A DNA stretch of 64,000 nucleotides from Mycolicibacterium bacteremicum (GTDB taxonomy: Bacteria; Actinomycetota; Actinomycetes; Mycobacteriales; Mycobacteriaceae): NCBI RefSeq assembly GCF_002086115.1, contig NZ_MVHJ01000005.1, positions 62,001 to 126,000 of the forward strand. Direction: 5' to 3'. Numbering within the stretch: position 1 is the first letter of the stretch; each line of letters starts with the position of its first letter. A program made the position numbers and the translations under genes. Shown one piece after another: positions 62,205-64,000 of this stretch. The notes under the pieces were generated by a model. That model saw only the letters and a program-made list of their open reading frames with translations. It had not been told where the DNA came from and made no database searches.

Positions 62205-64000
62205 GGCCGGCTCCTCAGCAGCGATTCGATGGTGATCGGCAGGTCGCGTAGTCGCTTACCGGTGGCGTGGAAGATCGCGTTCGCGATCGCCGCGGGCACT
62301 CCACACGCGCCGATTTCCCCGATGCCGCGCACCCCGACCGGATCCAGGCCGTAGTCCGGGGCGTCGACGAAACTGATGTCGAAGTCCGGGATGTCGGCGT
62401 GGGTGGGCACGTAGTACTCGCCGATCAGCTGGCCGGTGCGTGGGTCGCAGGGCACCTGCTCCAGCAGCGCCATCCCGAGTCCGAAGATGATGCCGCCCAT
62501 GACCTGGTTGGTCGCCAGCTTCGGGTTCAGCACCCGCCCGCAGTCCATCACCGCCGTCCACCGGGTCACCGTGGCCCGGCCGATCTCCTCGTCGACCTCG
62601 ACCTCGCAGAAGTGCGCGCCGAAGGACTGGGACAGCGGACCCTCTTCGGCGGGACCGTCGCTGGTCACCGTGAAAGACAGGGCGGCAAGCAGATCCGGTG
62701 CGGCACGCAGGATGCTGCCCAGTTCGGCGGCCGAACCGACCGGACGTCCGATCAGTCGGCGCCACCGCCGCGCCGCGAGGTCGACCGCCGAGCCCACCGT
62801 CGCGGTGGTCTGCGATGCCCCACTGTACGGAGCGTCGGGAAACAGCGAATCCCCGGATTCGAAGCTCACCGCGTCCAGCGGAAGTCCGGTTCCGTCCGCG
62901 GCGATCTGCGTCATGACGGTGCGCACCCCGGTGCCGATCTCATGGGTCGCGGCGGCGAACCGCACGTGCCCGTCGGCGGTGGTGGTGACCCGGCACCCGG
63001 CGGGCATCCGGCGTCCCGGATAGCTGGCGGTCGCCATCCCCCATCCCACCTGGACACCGTTGCGGCGCAGCGCTCGTGGCTCGGCGGGCCGCGCCGACCA
63101 GCCAAACCGCTCGGCACCGGACAGGTAGCACTCCCGTAGATGCTTGCCCGACCACGGCCGCCCGCTCGGCTGATCGGTATCCGGATCGTTGGCCAGCCGC
63201 AGTGCCAGGGGGTCGAGGCCGGTGGCGTAGGACAATTCGTCCATGCTCACTTCGAGGGCGAACAGCCCGGGCGCCTCCCCTGGCCCGCGCATGAAACACG
63301 GTGTCGGCGCGTTGATCCGGGCCACCGTATGCGACACCGCCATACGCGGTGACCGGTAAAGGAACCGCGCTGACAGGCCCACCGGTTCGCAGAAGTGCGC
63401 CACCGTGGATGTCTCGGTGACGGTGTGCTGTTCGGTGCTGAGCACGGACCCGTCGGTGCCGGCCACCAGGGCGAGCTGCTGCTCGGTCCGCGGCCGGTGA
63501 CCGGTCGAGGTGAACATCTGGGCGCGGGTCAACACCAGCTTCACGGGTCGGCCCACCGCCCTGGCGGCGACGGCGCACAACACCACGTGCATCCACAGGA
63601 AGCTCTTGGATCCGAAGGCGCCGCCGACAAGCGGTGACAGGATGCGCACCTGCGTTTCGGCGATGCCCAGGTACGCCGCCAGCGCGCGGCGCTCCCCGGT
63701 GATCCAGCGGGTGCTGTCGTGCACGGTCAGTACATCGCCCTCCCATTCGGCGACGGTGGCCGCCAGTTCGATCGGATAGTGGGTGTTGACCGGTGTGGTG
63801 AACCGGGCGGCGACCTTGACGCCCGCGGGTTCGTGCGGGTCGCCGCGGTGCTCCTGCAACTTCTCGTCGGTGAGTTTGACGAAGTGATCGGGGCGATAGC
63901 TGCCGTGCCGGATCTGCCCGTCCTTCGCATCGGCCGGCACCGGCTCCGTCAACACCTGATCGGCGGTCAACTGGGCAGGGGCGACAATGTATTCGACGTC
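62201..64000 (-). CDS. Molybdopterin-binding large subunit of xanthine dehydrogenase/aldehyde oxidoreductase family (5' end outside the window)
   Basis: At least 600 codons, open up to base 64000, where the frame continues beyond the window. ITGERRALAAYLGIAETQVRI, PLVGGAFGSKSFLW (molybdopterin contact), MRGPGEAPGLFALE, YSGASQTTATVGSAVDLAARRW and the end VGVRGIGEIGACG, with the conserved Glu of the catalytic GxGE motif. Oxidises aldehydes or heterocycles with water as oxygen donor. Operon order large-2Fe2S-FAD differs from the E. coli paoABC order (2Fe2S-FAD-large). Confidence 0.9.
   Translation of the reverse strand, partial: DVEYIVAPAQLTADQVLTEPVPADAKDGQIRHGSYRPDHFVKLTDEKLQEHRGDPHEPAGVKVAARFTTPVNTHYPIELAATVAEWEGDVLTVHDSTRWITGERRALAAYLGIAETQVRILSPLVGGAFGSKSFLWMHVVLCAVAARAVGRPVKLVLTRAQMFTSTGHRPRTEQQLALVAGTDGSVLSTEQHTVTETSTVAHFCEPVGLSARFLYRSPRMAVSHTVARINAPTPCFMRGPGEAPGLFALEVSMDELSYATGLDPLALRLANDPDTDQPSGRPWSGKHLRECYLSGAERFGWSARPAEPRALRRNGVQVGWGMATASYPGRRMPAGCRVTTTADGHVRFAAATHEIGTGVRTVMTQIAADGTGLPLDAVSFESGDSLFPDAPYSGASQTTATVGSAVDLAARRWRRLIGRPVGSAAELGSILRAAPDLLAALSFTVTSDGPAEEGPLSQSFGAHFCEVEVDEEIGRATVTRWTAVMDCGRVLNPKLATNQVMGGIIFGLGMALLEQVPCDPRTGQLIGEYYVPTHADIPDFDISFVDAPDYGLDPVGVRGIGEIGACGVPAAIANAIFHATGKRLRDLPITIESLLRSRP

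Overview
The window is a 64 kb piece of a high-GC actinobacterial chromosome, almost certainly a Mycobacterium/Mycolicibacterium. The gene order follows the M. tuberculosis block Rv2995c to Rv3045 nearly gene by gene (leuB, serA, ilvC-ilvN-ilvB, doxX, lppZ, gatB, pfkA, gatA-gatC, ligA, mnmA, iscS, plsC/olsB-like pair, etfA-etfB, the methylglucose lipopolysaccharide genes, echA17, serB2, ctaD, fecB, adhC). Many starts are GTG or TTG, and many genes carry a TAnnnT -10 hexamer 6 to 9 nt before the start codon, as expected for mycobacterial leaderless mRNAs.

Layout. 1-1710: leuB (partial) and serA. 1834-4268: a phytoene-desaturase-like oxidoreductase and a three-gene cassette of small proteins (DUF2945, unknown, DUF3140). 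4324-7903: the branched-chain amino acid operon ilvB-ilvN-ilvC, preceded by a leader peptide gene rich in Leu/Val/Ile codons and an intrinsic terminator, a clear transcription attenuator. 7993-13233: cfp6, doxX, lppZ, gatB, pfkA. 13342-17199: a DUF6480 peptide, a PoxB-type pyruvate:quinone oxidoreductase, gatA-gatC. 17270-21627: an ACT-domain protein and a five-gene cassette DUF4178-DUF2617-DUF4247-DUF350-spermidine-synthase-like protein, which lies elsewhere (Rv2597-Rv2601) in M. tuberculosis. 21624-30895: ligA, a YjbR protein, an epoxide hydrolase, an acyl-CoA ligase, a surface-anchored protein, and the coupled trio iscS-mnmA-MetE-like.

30945-34649: acyltransferase pair of the ornithine-lipid type and the electron-transfer flavoprotein genes. 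34847-45130: methyltransferases, GH57 branching enzyme, GT4 glycosyltransferase and a left-handed beta-helix acyltransferase (methylglucose lipopolysaccharide synthesis), interrupted by an ArsR-SRPBCC pair. 45140-55675: echA17, a Nudix hydrolase, an ABC ATPase, a YczE/MocR pair, serB, ctaD, fecB, yciI, adhC. From about 55.7 kb the content becomes accessory: an Asp-rich secreted alpha/beta hydrolase, a DUF6498 membrane protein, a 13E12-family HNH protein with tandem LexA boxes, and a PaoABC-type molybdenum hydroxylase operon with a DUF3349 gene, cut by the window end.

Regulatory themes found by reading: (i) the ilv attenuator; (ii) three places where an ATGA stop/start junction has been expanded by a short insert that keeps ATG motifs at both ends (gatC/gatA, ABC/Nudix, DUF350/speE), resembling MIRU-type insertions; (iii) two convergent pairs that share a CTAG as overlapping stop codons; (iv) a 34-bp near-identical inverted pair of intergenic repeats around the glycosyltransferase/ArsR segment. 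No tRNA, rRNA, insertion sequence or CRISPR array was seen.
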